Below are positions 63,046 to 64,000 of a DNA stretch of 64,000 bases, in pieces. Each line of letters opens with the position of its first letter. Position 1 is the stretch's first letter. Below the pieces are notes generated by a model. The model was not told the origin of the DNA and ran no database searches. It was given only the letters and a program-made list of their open reading frames with translations. This stretch comes from Salvia splendens (taxonomy: Eukaryota; Streptophyta; Magnoliopsida; Lamiales; Lamiaceae), in the NCBI RefSeq assembly GCF_004379255.2, contig NC_056033.1, forward strand, positions 40,574,719 through 40,638,718, written 5' to 3'. Made by a program: the position numbers and the translations under genes.

Positions 63046-64000
63046 TATATATATATGCTTCTATATTTTTGAAGTTGTGTGAAGTTAAAGTATTACTCCC
63101 TATATAAATATTTTATTATTACCGGCAATCAAACCATCGTATGTTATTGTATAAAGATTGTCTAAATAAAATTTATAACATAATTGAAGGAAATAAAACT
63201 GCTAGAGAAGTTAATTACTAGGAAAAGTAATTAATTATTAAAGTCAGCACCAACATTTATCTCGGATAGTGTAGTTGTACTACTATATATATGGCTTTTA
63301 TGTATAACAGAAAAATAAAATAATACAGTGGAGTATATTGTTTCAAAATGTTATAAGTATATAGTAACGACAGTAGTTGAATTAATAGTGAACTTCTCGT
63401 CGTTTATGCATATAAAACCAGTGGAGGTGATTCTAATCTGGTTAATATAGTAGTCTCCTCAATTTTAAATTAATTAGATTATTATATATGTTTATATAAG
63501 TTTTGAAAATAGGAAGAACTAAAAGTGGGTAAACTTTATTATATGAATGAATATACGAATCTTGCAAGTAGGATTTCGGCAAATACCAACAACTTTTAGT
63601 TGCTCTGTCAACTTTACAATTGTACACCAAATCTTTTGTATTTCAATCCCCCATTGTATAAAAAAAATACAAAATGTGTGTCATATGCACATCTCATCAT
63701 TAACGACGAAGGCAAAATTAGTTCACAATTTCATATACGATCGATAAATAATTTTTTTAATTATCATACATTAATATGTAAAAAAGAAAAAAATGATTTA
63801 ATTCATTCTACTTCAGTCCTCTGTGTATTTCACCACTAGGTCGATTTGAAATTCAAATATAAATTCAAATTCATTTTAAAATAATCGGTATACAATTTTG
63901 GATTGGAATATGGTTCTTGACCCATGTGGCTGACAATATGATCTTAATTCAAGGCTGCTCATTTAAAAAAGTTTTGTGAAAAATGAAAATAAAAAATTAC
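63046..64000. other. AT-rich spacer, nothing recognised
   Basis: No gene, paired repeat or RNA gene could be supported in the last ~950 bases. Confidence 0.5.

Overview
The window is nuclear DNA of a flowering plant. It has GT-AG introns, AT-rich spacers, MITEs, and single-copy plant genes such as an NDR kinase, LHCA5, COR27-type, GUX and WEB1-type genes. The transposon mixture (GC-ended PIF/Harbinger, hAT and Stowaway families) looks asterid, probably Lamiales. That taxonomic guess is recalled from experience and was not computed. All gene models were assembled by hand by joining exons through frame-preserving splice sites.

Layout. 0-7.2 kb: a DCL-like plastid protein (+) and a MATE/DTX transporter (-), tail to tail. 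7.2-11.5 kb: repeat-rich spacer with a duplicated block and a small inverted-ended element. 11.5-13.5 kb: complete PIF/Harbinger element A, carrying a transposase gene with one nonsense codon. 14.3-28 kb: four genes on the + strand (NDR kinase, COR27/28-like clock and cold regulator, COQ10-like protein, SCP2-like sterol carrier), with a hAT element that has a Stowaway MITE nested in it. 28-32 kb: spacer with three tandem 73-bp units resembling plant snRNA promoters and a hAT-like element. 32.3-46.3 kb: an alpha-amylase cluster holding a pseudogene, two intact genes and a stub. The large second intron of each intact gene has been invaded by a different Harbinger element. 47-51.2 kb: CYPRO4/DEM-like and LHCA5 genes (+). 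51.6-53.8 kb: WEB1-type coiled-coil gene (-). 56.8-60.1 kb: GUX-type GT8 glucuronosyltransferase (-), with an antisense tRNA-Arg(CCT) gene inside an intron. 60.7-63.0 kb: a 2.4-kb inverted-ended element that carries fragments of a WRN-like exonuclease and an F-box gene around a 22-bp minisatellite.

The genes are unrelated housekeeping, plastid and metabolic genes and do not form a pathway; only the amylases form a true cluster. The strongest candidate for something new is a pair of Harbinger elements, A (11484-13506) and B (42126-44062). They share both termini, the promoter-side sequence and the 3' flank, but one carries only the transposase and the other only the Myb/SANT-like partner gene. 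This suggests a two-component transposon split over separate mobile units. Next in interest are the gene-capturing element at 60.7 kb and the tandem snRNA-like promoters.
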